In this document: positions 1 to 5,776 of the stretch, piece after piece
Numbering within the stretch: the stretch's first letter is position 1
How the letters are laid out: every line of letters starts with the position of its first letter
From: JBFMGS01 sp040752635
GTDB taxonomy: Bacteria > Bacillota > SHA-98 > UBA4971
Assembly (NCBI GenBank): GCA_040752635.1
Contig: JBFMGS010000053.1
Location: forward strand, 1 to 13,647
Direction of reading: 5' to 3'
DNA: 13,647 nucleotides
Translations under genes and position numbers: made by a program
The notes under the pieces: model-generated
Seen by the model: the letters and a program-made list of their open reading frames with translations, nothing else
What the model was told of the DNA's origin: nothing
Database searches by the model: none

Positions 1-276
1 GAGGTGGCTGACTACATGATGAGCGCCGCCGGCTTCGAGTTCGACAAGGACGTGGTCAGGGTCATGCTGTCGTGCGTTTCACCGTTCCCCGAGGGTGCGC
101 TGGTGCGCCTCAGCACAGGCGAGCTTGCAGTTGTGGAAAGGCTCTCGAGGGGCCTCCTCACACGGCCGGTTGTGCGCCTTGTCAGGGAGGAGGGGGGCAA
201 GCGGGTAGAGACATCCTGCGAGATCGACCTTGGCAGCCCCGAGCACCAGACCACGCTCATAACTGCGATCGTCTGA
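1..276 (+). CDS. C-terminal end of an HD-GYP-type protein (partial, 5' end outside window)
   Basis: The frame is open from the first base and reads EVADYMMSAAGFEFDKDVVR followed by FPEGALVRLSTGELAVVERL, then a strand-rich tail ending in TAIV and a TGA stop. This resembles the stretch after the HD-GYP phosphodiesterase core: a final helix with a 'fD.dVV' motif, then a small beta domain with 'P.G..VrLs.Ge.avV' and 'rPvVr'. In this family the catalytic HD and GYP residues lie upstream, so they are outside the window and activity cannot be judged. HD-GYP proteins hydrolyse cyclic di-GMP and often accompany flagellar genes. A GTG at base 4 could serve as a start, but the similarity runs to the left edge, so I treat this as a truncated longer gene. 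Family call fairly sure; function inferred. Confidence 0.72.
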   Translation, partial: EVADYMMSAAGFEFDKDVVRVMLSCVSPFPEGALVRLSTGELAVVERLSRGLLTRPVVRLVREEGGKRVETSCEIDLGSPEHQTTLITAIV

Positions 277-440
277 CATCCTCCCCACGCGCCCGAGGGC
301 GGGGATTCCCTACGGGGGAGTTACCAGGTTGGGGTCTTATGATGCCAAAGCGAGGTCGTTTGCCCCATCGGGCCGTGTCAGGCGGCCTTTGCTGCCAGGC
401 ACTTGACCCGGCAGCCCACATCTAGAGGCGGGGGCCCGTG
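274..440 (-). mobile_element. Probable IS200/IS605-type right end / omega-RNA-like remnant, no tnpB
   Basis: Starting at the TGA stop of the preceding gene, the + strand reads TGACATCCTCCCC, then an imperfect GC hairpin (CCCC 283-286, GCCC 291-294, loop GA, GGGC 297-300, GGGG 301-304, with a 4-nt bulge), then GGATTCCCTACGGGGG. This block is the familiar reverse complement of IS200/IS605 (IS1341-type) right ends, where the omega-RNA scaffold of TnpB finishes at GGGGAGGATGTCA. The next 130 bases are GC-rich and contain short inverted repeats (for example CAGGCACTTGACC and CCGGCAGCCC), like the rest of such scaffolds. No tnpA or tnpB frame is present, so it is an orphan end or a decayed MITE-like copy. 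The identification rests on remembered family consensus; the left boundary is uncertain. Confidence 0.55.
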
Positions 441-453
441 CTAGCTAAGTGGG

Positions 454-918
454 GTGATTTTGGTGGTCAACGGAGGGGGTGGCCGGATGAGGATCATGTG
501 TGACGATGGGCTGCCCGGATTTGAAAACGTAAATTCTTATGAACTCGTAGAACCGGACGAGCCGGGTCCCTTCAAGTGGCTCAGGGCAACCACGGCAGAC
601 CTTGCTTTTATCGTGGTAGATCCCAGGCTCTTCTGGCCTGACTACTCCTTTGATCTGACTTCCGCTGATCTTGATTCTCTGGGGATTAGCTGCAAGGATG
701 AGGCGGCTGTTTATGTGGTCGTGACGGTTCCTGATGATCCCCTTCTTGCAACGGCGAACCTCTTCGCCCCGCTCGTCGTAAACCCCGGATCGGGCCGATT
801 GAAGCAAATCCCCCTCAGGGGAACCAGCTATCCGCTGAGCGCATATCTCTTCCCCGAGGAAGTCCGCCAAGGAAAGGTTGGGTTGGTCGGTGCTTGTCCT
901 GACGCGCCGCGCCGGTGA
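454..918 (+). CDS. fliW: Flagellar assembly factor FliW
   Basis: The 154-residue product has the FliW signature: DDGLPGFE near residue 18, PFKWLRATTADLAFIVVDP, an aromatic DYSFDL segment, a VYVVVTVP strand, then ATANLFAPLVVN and a late KQIPL...Y stretch. FliW is a cytoplasmic protein that binds flagellin and also antagonises CsrA, so free flagellin releases CsrA to repress flagellin translation. Its 3' end overlaps csrA by 29 bases, indicating translational coupling. The start is uncertain. GTG 454 keeps a first beta strand (ILVV) and a G.MRI motif resembling other FliWs but has a weak SD. ATG 487 has GGAGG ten bases upstream but would remove that strand. An in-frame stop at 442-444 limits extension, and the N-terminus is about six residues shorter than B. 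subtilis FliW. Confidence 0.9.
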   Translation: MILVVNGGGGRMRIMCDDGLPGFENVNSYELVEPDEPGPFKWLRATTADLAFIVVDPRLFWPDYSFDLTSADLDSLGISCKDEAAVYVVVTVPDDPLLATANLFAPLVVNPGSGRLKQIPLRGTSYPLSAYLFPEEVRQGKVGLVGACPDAPRR

Positions 919-1159
919 GAGCATAGTCATCGCCGACGACATCAAGGTCACGGTCGTCTCGGTAGATACGAAGGCCGGCAGGGCCTACGTAAAGCTGGGC
1001 ATCAGCGCCCCTGCCGACCTCAAGGTGTTCCGCGAGGAGATCTACGACGAGATCAAGCGGGAGAACGAGGAGGCATCGTCTGCCACCCTCAAGGATTTCG
1101 CTGCGCTTGCCCGGGCGTGGAAGCAAATGAAATGGCATGTTCAAGGTCGATCAGAGTGA
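890..1159 (+). CDS. csrA: Carbon storage regulator CsrA (translational repressor)
   Basis: Starting at GTG 890 the protein opens MLVLTRRAGESIVIADDIKV, the canonical CsrA N-terminus, and continues with VKLGISAPADLKVFREEIYDEI. The RNA-contact residues Leu4, Arg6 and the conserved arginine (Arg48 here, in FREE) are present. CsrA dimers bind GGA motifs in leader RNAs; in Bacillus the main target is flagellin mRNA, with FliW as protein antagonist. The GTG start is preferred over an in-frame TTG at 878 because it gives the exact family N-terminus and lies 12 bases after GGAAAGG. At 89 residues it is longer than most CsrAs (about 60-75). The extra C-terminal stretch, roughly residues 63-89, is lysine/tryptophan-containing and is encoded partly over the antisense cheW tail. 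Confidence 0.93.
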   Translation: MLVLTRRAGESIVIADDIKVTVVSVDTKAGRAYVKLGISAPADLKVFREEIYDEIKRENEEASSATLKDFAALARAWKQMKWHVQGRSE

Positions 1160-1583
1160 TGAGCCCGTCCTCTACTTTCGCGATCCCCGTGATATGTGAG
1201 AACTCTGCCCCTTGTCTCGCAAGTGCCTCCGGGACCTCGATGTCTTCTCCCGGTATGTGGGTGACCTTCACCACGGAATCGACGATCACTCCGACGGTGT
1301 CCTGGCCCGCCTGAGCCACCACAATGCGAGTTGCAGGCGTGGCAGGCTGCACTGGAAGCCCCAGTCGTTTCGCAAGGTTGATCACCGGTATTACCTGGCC
1401 GCGCAAGTTGACGACACCCTGCACATAGTCGGGCGCGCTCGGCACCGGCGTGATGGACTGCATACGCACGATCTCCCGCACGTCGCTGATGCTCACAGCG
1501 TAGAACTCCCTGCCTAGCTGGAATACTACGACCTGGGTTGACCCCGAACCCTGCCTGACCTCTGCTTTGATGGCGGTGGACAT
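1089..1583 (-). CDS. cheW: Chemotaxis coupling protein CheW
   Basis: The 164-residue protein begins after a short tail with TQVVVFQLGREFYAVSISDV, then REIVRMQSITPVPSAPDYVQ, the hallmark GVVNLRGQVIPVINL (residues 57-70), and ends its domain with ITGIAKVEDGLITLIDLE. This is a complete single-domain CheW. It bridges chemoreceptors and the CheA kinase in the membrane-proximal array. The ATG start has GGGGAG about ten bases upstream. It lies 28 bases downstream of the receptor gene on the same strand, so the two very probably form one transcript from the sigma-28 promoter near 3670. The last 71 bases are antisense to the 3' end of csrA, with no visible terminator between the converging genes. No cheA is in the window. 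Confidence 0.95.
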   Translation of the reverse strand: MSTAIKAEVRQGSGSTQVVVFQLGREFYAVSISDVREIVRMQSITPVPSAPDYVQGVVNLRGQVIPVINLAKRLGLPVQPATPATRIVVAQAGQDTVGVIVDSVVKVTHIPGEDIEVPEALARQGAEFSHITGIAKVEDGLITLIDLEHAISFASTPGQAQRNP

Positions 1584-1611
1584 CTCTCATCCGCTCCCCG
1601 TCTACGTACCT

Positions 1612-3534
1612 CTATTTGAACCTTTCCACCAGCTTCTCGAGATCCGCAGCCATTTTCGCGAGATCCTGGGCCGACGCCGCGATATCCTCTATGGCCGAGC
1701 TCATCTGGCCTGTGGACGCCGACACCTGCTCGGCGGCGCTTGCCGTCTGTTCAGAGACCGCAGCCATCGCGCGCATTGCTTTCTGGACCTCATCGGCCGA
1801 TGCGGCCATCTCCTGCGTTGCAGCGGTGTTTTCCTCCGTGATGCTGGCCACGTTGTCCATGGCCTTGACCACCTGGGCGCCGGAGGATTCGAGCTCCTTG
1901 ACGGCGGAGGCGATCTTCTCCACCTCTGCGTTCATCGCCTTCATAGTTGCATCTATCTCGTGAAGGGCCTGGCCTGCCTGGCCAGCGAGTTGCGTGCCGG
2001 AAGATACGCGGCCTGCCTGCAGCTCTGTGGCCTTGCTCGCCATCTCGATGCTCCGCTGCATGGTGCCTATGAGGCTCGCGATCTCCTTCGTGGCCTTTCC
2101 GGACCGCTCTGCAAGCTTGCGCACCTCATCCGCCACCACTGCGAATCCCTTGCCGTGCTCGCCGGCCCGGGCGGCCTCTATGGCGGCGTTGAGGGCGAGC
2201 AGGTTTGTCTGTTCTGCGATGTCATCAATTACTTCTATGATCTTTCCGATTTCGCTCGAATGAGCCCCAAGACCCCCGATGCCCGCAGCAACGGCCTCGG
2301 CCTGCTTGCGAATATCTTCCATTCCCAGGACGACGTCGGAGACCGCCTTGGACCCGGTGAGCGCGGCCCCGGAGGTTTTGCTGGCGGCTGCGACCAGGGA
2401 CTCGACCGCCCTCGACACCCCTTCCATCAGCCTGGCCATGGACGCAACCACTCTGTTGGCTTCGTTTACGGAGGACGCTTGCTCCTGGGCGCCTTTGGAT
2501 ATCTGCTCTATGGCAGCGGAGAGCTGCGCCATGGCTGCAGAAGTGGTCTGGGCGTTCCTGCTCTGCTCCGCCGCTCCCTTGGCCACCTGCTCCATCGTCC
2601 GCGCCACTTGCTCGGTGGCGCTCGCTGCTTCGTCGGCGCTCGCCGCAACCTCCTGCCCAGTGGATGCCACGTGCTTGGCGTGGCCGAGGATCTCGCCGAC
2701 TACGCCGCGGAGGCTTGCAACCATCTGGGAGAACGCCGAGGCCATGGCCCCGATTTCGTCGCGCCTCTTTGTGCCTGGCACATCGATCTGCAGGTGGCCG
2801 GCGGAGACCTCCTGGGCGACCCGCGCCAGGGCCTTGGCCGGGCGAGTCACGCCCGCTGAAAGCGTCAGCGCCAGTATGATCCCGAGGACGACTGCAGCCG
2901 CAAATACACCGAGGGCACGGTTCCGTACGCTCTTTGCCGCAAGCTTGGCAGCCTCGCCAGCGGATGCGGCAGCCTCACGATAGATCTCGAGGCCGGCAGC
3001 GACCTCGCCACGAATGTGTTCGATTTTCTCCTCGCCCTCCACCATCATGTAGCCGAGCCCCTCGCCTAGCTGGCCTTGGTCGATGAAACCGAATATCTTC
3101 TGCCTGCACTCTTCCCAGATTGCCTTCACTTCGGCAACATGCGTGCTTTCCTTCCCCTCCGCCGCATCATGGTCCCCGGTCGCACCATGTTTCTTCGCGC
3201 TCGCGCCTGGCGCCGCATCCTTTAGCGTCGCGGCTGATAGCGCATCTAACTGGGCTTCTACCTCGGTATCAGCCGCCTGAAGCGCGTCGCGAAGCTTCGG
3301 GTCGGCGAGCCTGAGGAACCCGCGAAGCGCGACCGTAAACTTATCCAAAGCACCGTTCAGTCTTTCGAGGTGCATCAAGGCAGTCATCTGCTCATCAGCC
3401 ATTCTCGCTAAATCGGTGCTGACTCTCGACACACCTTGCAGCCCGAAATACCCTATAACGCCCATAAGTACTAAGAGCACGACGAAGCTTGCACAGATCT
3501 TGGAGCCAATCCCAAGTCCGATGCGAGACGTCAT
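1612..3534 (-). CDS. Methyl-accepting chemotaxis protein (transmembrane receptor)
   Basis: The protein (640 residues from ATG 3534) has a short basic N-terminus, a first membrane helix (about residues 12-32), an extracytoplasmic helical sensor of roughly 170 residues (four-helix-bundle type, with ADEQM...LERLNGALDKF), a second membrane helix (about 207-228), a HAMP linker (TRPAKALARVAQEVSAGHLQ), and a long coiled-coil signalling domain. Its tip carries EQTNLLALNAAIEAARAGE and GFAVVADEVRKLAERS, the invariant CheA/CheW contact region. No C-terminal methylation-enzyme docking pentapeptide is seen. A GTG 12 bases upstream (3546) is in frame but abuts AGGAGG, so ATG 3534, nine bases after GGAGTG, is preferred. 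A hydrophilic Ala/Gly/Lys/His insert (about residues 103-134) interrupts the sensor helices. The ligand is not predictable. Confidence 0.95.
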   Translation of the reverse strand: MTSRIGLGIGSKICASFVVLLVLMGVIGYFGLQGVSRVSTDLARMADEQMTALMHLERLNGALDKFTVALRGFLRLADPKLRDALQAADTEVEAQLDALSAATLKDAAPGASAKKHGATGDHDAAEGKESTHVAEVKAIWEECRQKIFGFIDQGQLGEGLGYMMVEGEEKIEHIRGEVAAGLEIYREAAASAGEAAKLAAKSVRNRALGVFAAAVVLGIILALTLSAGVTRPAKALARVAQEVSAGHLQIDVPGTKRRDEIGAMASAFSQMVASLRGVVGEILGHAKHVASTGQEVAASADEAASATEQVARTMEQVAKGAAEQSRNAQTTSAAMAQLSAAIEQISKGAQEQASSVNEANRVVASMARLMEGVSRAVESLVAAASKTSGAALTGSKAVSDVVLGMEDIRKQAEAVAAGIGGLGAHSSEIGKIIEVIDDIAEQTNLLALNAAIEAARAGEHGKGFAVVADEVRKLAERSGKATKEIASLIGTMQRSIEMASKATELQAGRVSSGTQLAGQAGQALHEIDATMKAMNAEVEKIASAVKELESSGAQVVKAMDNVASITEENTAATQEMAASADEVQKAMRAMAAVSEQTASAAEQVSASTGQMSSAIEDIAASAQDLAKMAADLEKLVERFK

Positions 3535-3619
3535 AACGCATTTCACTCCTCCTGGCAGCCGTCATTTCGACGTCCGAGTCCTTGGTTCAGTTGGCATAGA
3601 CTCGACACGGTGCATTTTG

Positions 3620-3635
3620 TCGGAGTTCACTCCGA
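3620..3635. repeat. Inverted repeat between the sigma-28 promoter and the receptor gene
   Basis: TCGGAG-TTCA-CTCCGA is a perfect 6-bp inverted repeat with a 4-base loop. After one G/A mismatch it is extended by TTT/AAA on the two sides. It falls in the predicted 5' untranslated leader of the receptor transcript. It could form an mRNA stem-loop or be a protein operator; nothing in the sequence decides between these. Confidence 0.45.
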
Positions 3636-3656
3636 AAATGATCACCCTCACCATTT

Positions 3657-3683
3657 GTATCGGCATATTCTGCCAAGGCTTTA
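3657..3683 (-). promoter_or_regulatory. Sigma-28 (SigD/FliA) promoter for the receptor-cheW operon
   Basis: On the - strand the sequence reads TAAAGCCT, 11 bases, then GCCGATAC. The flagellar sigma factor consensus is TAAAGTTT-N11-GCCGATAA, so spacing is exact, all of TAAA and GCCGATA match, and only -35 distal positions and the last base differ. The -10 end lies about 120 bases upstream of the receptor start, predicting a leader of roughly 115 nt. It places the receptor and cheW in the late, FliA/SigD-dependent class of flagellar genes. Confidence 0.85.
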
Positions 3684-3730
3684 GCCCTTTCTGAAAGCTA
3701 TTTCCGGAGAAGGTCGCGACTCATTGGGGC

Positions 3731-3758
3731 TAAAGAAACAGGACGAAGTTACCGAATA
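3731..3758 (+). promoter_or_regulatory. Weak sigma-28-like promoter candidate for the glycosyltransferase gene
   Basis: TAAAGAAA is followed by CAGGACGAAGT and then TACCGAAT/AA. The -35-like TAAAG and a CCGAATAA (one inserted base relative to CCGATAA) resemble a degenerate flagellar promoter. It ends about 39 bases before the ATG at 3797. Spacing and -10 are imperfect, so this is only a candidate, and the rest of the 3547-3796 gap gives no better one on this strand. Confidence 0.35.
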
Positions 3759-3796
3759 ACATCACTGGAGTTCGTGAAAAGGGAGTGCGGCTGGCC

Positions 3797-5365
3797 ATGG
3801 CAAAGAAGCGGCAGACCAGGAACCATGCGAAGAGGCGTAGCAGCGGAAGGGAGGAGAGAAAACAGAAGCAGTCGCAGATAAGCCTCTGCATGATCGTAAA
3901 AGATGAGGAGGACTTCCTCCCGGGATGCCTCGAGAGCGTGAGAGGGGTGGCCGACGAGATCGTCGTCGTTGACACGGGCTCCTCCGACCGTACCGTCGAG
4001 ATCGCTCGCGAGTTCGGCGCGAAGGTCTATCAGTATGAATGGAACGATGACTTCGCCGCCGCACGGAACGAAAGCCTCAAGTATGCAACCTGCGGGTGGA
4101 TCCTCGTGCTCGACGCCGACGAACGGCTCGATGCTGGCGCGGAAGCTGCGTTGAAGGCAGTCGCACAAGGCAAGGCGCCGAAAGCGATATACGCATGCAA
4201 GATCATAAACCGCCATGACCCGACTAAAGTGACGGAGCACGTCGCCTCGAGGTTCTTTCCAAATCATTGCGGCATCGCATACAAGGGGGTGGTCCACGAA
4301 CGGCCGGTTCCACGGGAGGGATGCCCGCTACCCGGGGGATCCGTTCTGCGCGTCATCAAAGACTTCGTTGTGGTTCACGAAGGATACCGCGAAGATGTGA
4401 TGCAGAAGCGGGACAAGCATGACCGGAATACAGCTCTCCTCGAGCAGGCATTAGCAGTTGAGGATAACCCGTACTACCGCTACAAACTCGGTGCAACTCT
4501 TCTAGAGCGCGGGCGGGTCCATGAGGCCATCGACCACCTTCAGCGCGCGGTGCACGGCCTTGGGTGTCCGCTCCAGGGAACAAGCAAGCATGCGATAAGA
4601 GTCCATGCGCTTCTGCTGCTGTCCCAGGCGTACTTGAAGAACGGCGAGCTCGGCCCGTCAAGGGCTTGCGCCGAAGAAGCTCTTTCAACCTGCCCTGAAT
4701 CAAGGCTGGCGCAGTATCATATGGGTCTTGTCCTCTTCGAACTCGGCAGCATAGAGGAAGCCCGCGACACGTTTGCCAGGCTTGCCGCGCAAGCAGACGC
4801 TGCGGGTTTTTGTCCCCAGGACAGCCTCGGGTTCGACCCGTCTATCGATACATGGAAGAGCAGGACCATGGCGGCGAGGTGTTGCTTGCGGCTGGGGGAT
4901 CCGGCCGCCGCGGTCCGGTCCCTTGCTGGAGCCGTGTGCTTCTTGCCGAGGAATCCCGAGTACATAGAAACAGTCCGGCGAACCGTAAGCGAGCTTGAAG
5001 CGACCCGCACTCGCGCGGGCATGTGTGATGAAGCTGACATGGATGTTCTGAAGGGGTTGCTCCGGGAGGAGGCCGTGAACCGCAAGGAGGCCGCTGATGA
5101 TCACTTTGACGCGGGCCGATATGCAGGCGCCCTCAAGTTATACGCGGCGGCGCTGGCGTTAGGTTATCCGCCCGACGGCGCGCTGCTCACGCGTCTTGCG
5201 GCTTGCCTGGTCCGCACCGGCAGGGTGCAGGATGGGTTTGCTACGTACCTCAAGGCTCTAAGGGCGGTTCCGACTGACCCCCGCAGCATAGGTCTCCTCA
5301 TAGAACTGACTCAGATGTTCAAGGCGGAGACGCCGAGCGTGCACGAGGCCCAGGCGCCCGCCTGA
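3797..5365 (+). CDS. Family 2 glycosyltransferase with C-terminal TPR-like repeats; candidate flagellin glycosyltransferase
   Basis: The 522-residue protein starts with a very basic tail (residues 1-27), then a GT-A fold: QISLCMIVKDEEDFLPGCL (27-45), VVVDTGSSDRT (56-65), EWNDDFAAARNESL (81-94) and the metal/nucleotide-sugar DxD as LDADER (105-110), then RFFPN...YKGVVHE (152-169). This matches the GT2 subgroup that transfers sugars from nucleotide donors. From about residue 205 to 510 it is helical with TPR-like units (YYRYKLGATLLERGRVHEAI, AQYHMGLVLFELGSIEEARD, ADDHFDAGRYAGALKLYAAA). No signal peptide or membrane helix, so it is cytoplasmic. ATG 3797 is chosen over in-frame GTG 3785 because GGGAG lies about 11 bases upstream. 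Position directly before flagellin suggests flagellin as acceptor, with the TPR region for protein binding; that role is inference. Confidence 0.85.
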   Translation: MAKKRQTRNHAKRRSSGREERKQKQSQISLCMIVKDEEDFLPGCLESVRGVADEIVVVDTGSSDRTVEIAREFGAKVYQYEWNDDFAAARNESLKYATCGWILVLDADERLDAGAEAALKAVAQGKAPKAIYACKIINRHDPTKVTEHVASRFFPNHCGIAYKGVVHERPVPREGCPLPGGSVLRVIKDFVVVHEGYREDVMQKRDKHDRNTALLEQALAVEDNPYYRYKLGATLLERGRVHEAIDHLQRAVHGLGCPLQGTSKHAIRVHALLLLSQAYLKNGELGPSRACAEEALSTCPESRLAQYHMGLVLFELGSIEEARDTFARLAAQADAAGFCPQDSLGFDPSIDTWKSRTMAARCCLRLGDPAAAVRSLAGAVCFLPRNPEYIETVRRTVSELEATRTRAGMCDEADMDVLKGLLREEAVNRKEAADDHFDAGRYAGALKLYAAALALGYPPDGALLTRLAACLVRTGRVQDGFATYLKALRAVPTDPRSIGLLIELTQMFKAETPSVHEAQAPA

Positions 5366-5521
5366 GCGGGGCGGGAGAAGCCTGCGCTGCCTTCCAGCAG
5401 TGGCGGCTGTCTTTACCCACCGCAGCGCTAACCCAGGCGGCACTAAACCAGCCTGCGCCCAGAGAGATTACGGGCGATTTATGGGCGATCGCGGAAAACG
5501 GCGGTCGCGTGCTTGGTAGCC
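5366..5521. other. Gene-free stretch before the flagellin promoter, with a stem-loop at 5485-5508
   Basis: No coding frame with an SD is visible here. GGGCGAT occurs twice (5472-5478 and 5483-5489), and GCGATCGC (5485-5492) can pair with GCGGTCGC (5501-5508, one G-T wobble) around an 8-base loop. No U-run follows, so a classical intrinsic terminator for the glycosyltransferase gene is not supported. The element could be a weak terminator or a binding site upstream of the sigma-28 promoter. Confidence 0.3.
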
Positions 5522-5548
5522 TAAACTTTCGGCGGCAACTGCCGATAA
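5522..5548 (+). promoter_or_regulatory. Sigma-28 (SigD/FliA) promoter of flagellin
   Basis: TAAACTTT (5522-5529), exactly 11 bases, then GCCGATAA (5541-5548). This differs from the textbook TAAAGTTT-N11-GCCGATAA by a single base. Transcription should begin near 5555, giving a leader of about 230 nt before the flagellin ATG. It is the strongest promoter match in the window and fits high, late-stage flagellin expression. Confidence 0.93.
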
Positions 5549-5612
5549 GTAAGAGTGGAGGGACCGATTCCCAGCTTAAAGACAAAGTTGGGTCGTAACC
5601 GGCAAACCGAGG

Positions 5613-5649
5613 AAGGAGGTGACCTCATGATAGCATGACCGGCGTTTAA
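5613..5649 (+). promoter_or_regulatory. Perfect Shine-Dalgarno with tiny upstream ORFs in the flagellin leader
   Basis: AAGGAGGTGA (5613-5622) is fully complementary to the 16S rRNA 3' end and sits seven bases before ATG 5627. That ORF is only Met-Ile-Ala then TGA (5636-5638). A second ATG (5635) overlaps the stop as ATGA and reads Met-Thr-Gly-Val then TAA (5647-5649). The box AGGAGGTGACCT (5614-5625) repeats almost exactly at the true flagellin RBS (AGGAGGTAACCT, 5770-5781). It may be a leader peptide site, a decoy RBS or a CsrA site. The pattern is visible; function is unknown. Confidence 0.5.
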
Positions 5650-5724
5650 CCCCGGGGACGGGCTTCCCGGCGCCGCAACGGCCCGCGCGGGCGTGGCCGC
5701 GCCCCGCGTGAAAAAGCGTGGCAA

Positions 5725-5738
5725 GAGGAAGGATCCTC
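5725..5738 (+). promoter_or_regulatory. Candidate CsrA-binding hairpin in the flagellin leader
   Basis: GAGGA-AGGA-TCCTC is a perfect 5-bp stem presenting GGA in a four-base AGGA loop, the arrangement CsrA prefers (GGA in a hairpin loop). It lies 47 bases before the flagellin start and about 33 bases before the SD-overlapping ACAAGGAGG site, a spacing one CsrA dimer could bridge. csrA and fliW are both in this window. The GGATCC centre is itself palindromic, so the hairpin could be fortuitous. Confidence 0.5.
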
Positions 5739-5742
5739 GCTT

Positions 5743-5758
5743 CGCAGCAAGAGCTGCG
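5743..5758 (+). repeat. Stem-loop just upstream of the flagellin ribosome binding site
   Basis: CGCAGC-AAGA-GCTGCG is a perfect 6-bp stem with a four-base loop. It ends 12 bases before the SD (GGAGG at 5771). It may position or insulate the RBS, or set the spacing between the two candidate CsrA sites. The structure is visible; its role is inference. Confidence 0.45.
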
Positions 5759-5766
5759 GAATGACA

Positions 5767-5776
5767 ACAAGGAGGT
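5767..5776 (+). promoter_or_regulatory. Flagellin Shine-Dalgarno overlapping a CsrA-like motif
   Basis: ACAAGGAGGT holds the ribosome binding site (GGAGG ends nine bases before ATG 5785) and also matches the CsrA consensus core ACARGGA. In B. subtilis, CsrA blocks flagellin (hag) translation by covering the SD in this way, and FliW relieves it. That this RNA is a CsrA target here is inferred from the motif and the linked csrA/fliW. Confidence 0.6.

Noticed and set aside
2777..2794. TGGCACATCGATCTGCA, resembling a sigma-54 promoter
   Set aside because: The GG to GC spacing is one base too long and it lies antisense within the receptor gene, away from any gene start.
1567..2859. 430-codon open frame on the + strand opposite the receptor gene
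   Set aside because: It is the mirror of the high-GC receptor reading frame. The - strand frame has full membrane, HAMP and signalling motifs; the + frame shows no recognisable domain and is Cys/His/Leu/Gly-rich like an antisense shadow.
3749..4297. 182-codon open frame on the - strand opposite the glycosyltransferase start
   Set aside because: The + frame encodes the complete GT2 motifs there; the - frame has no recognisable features.
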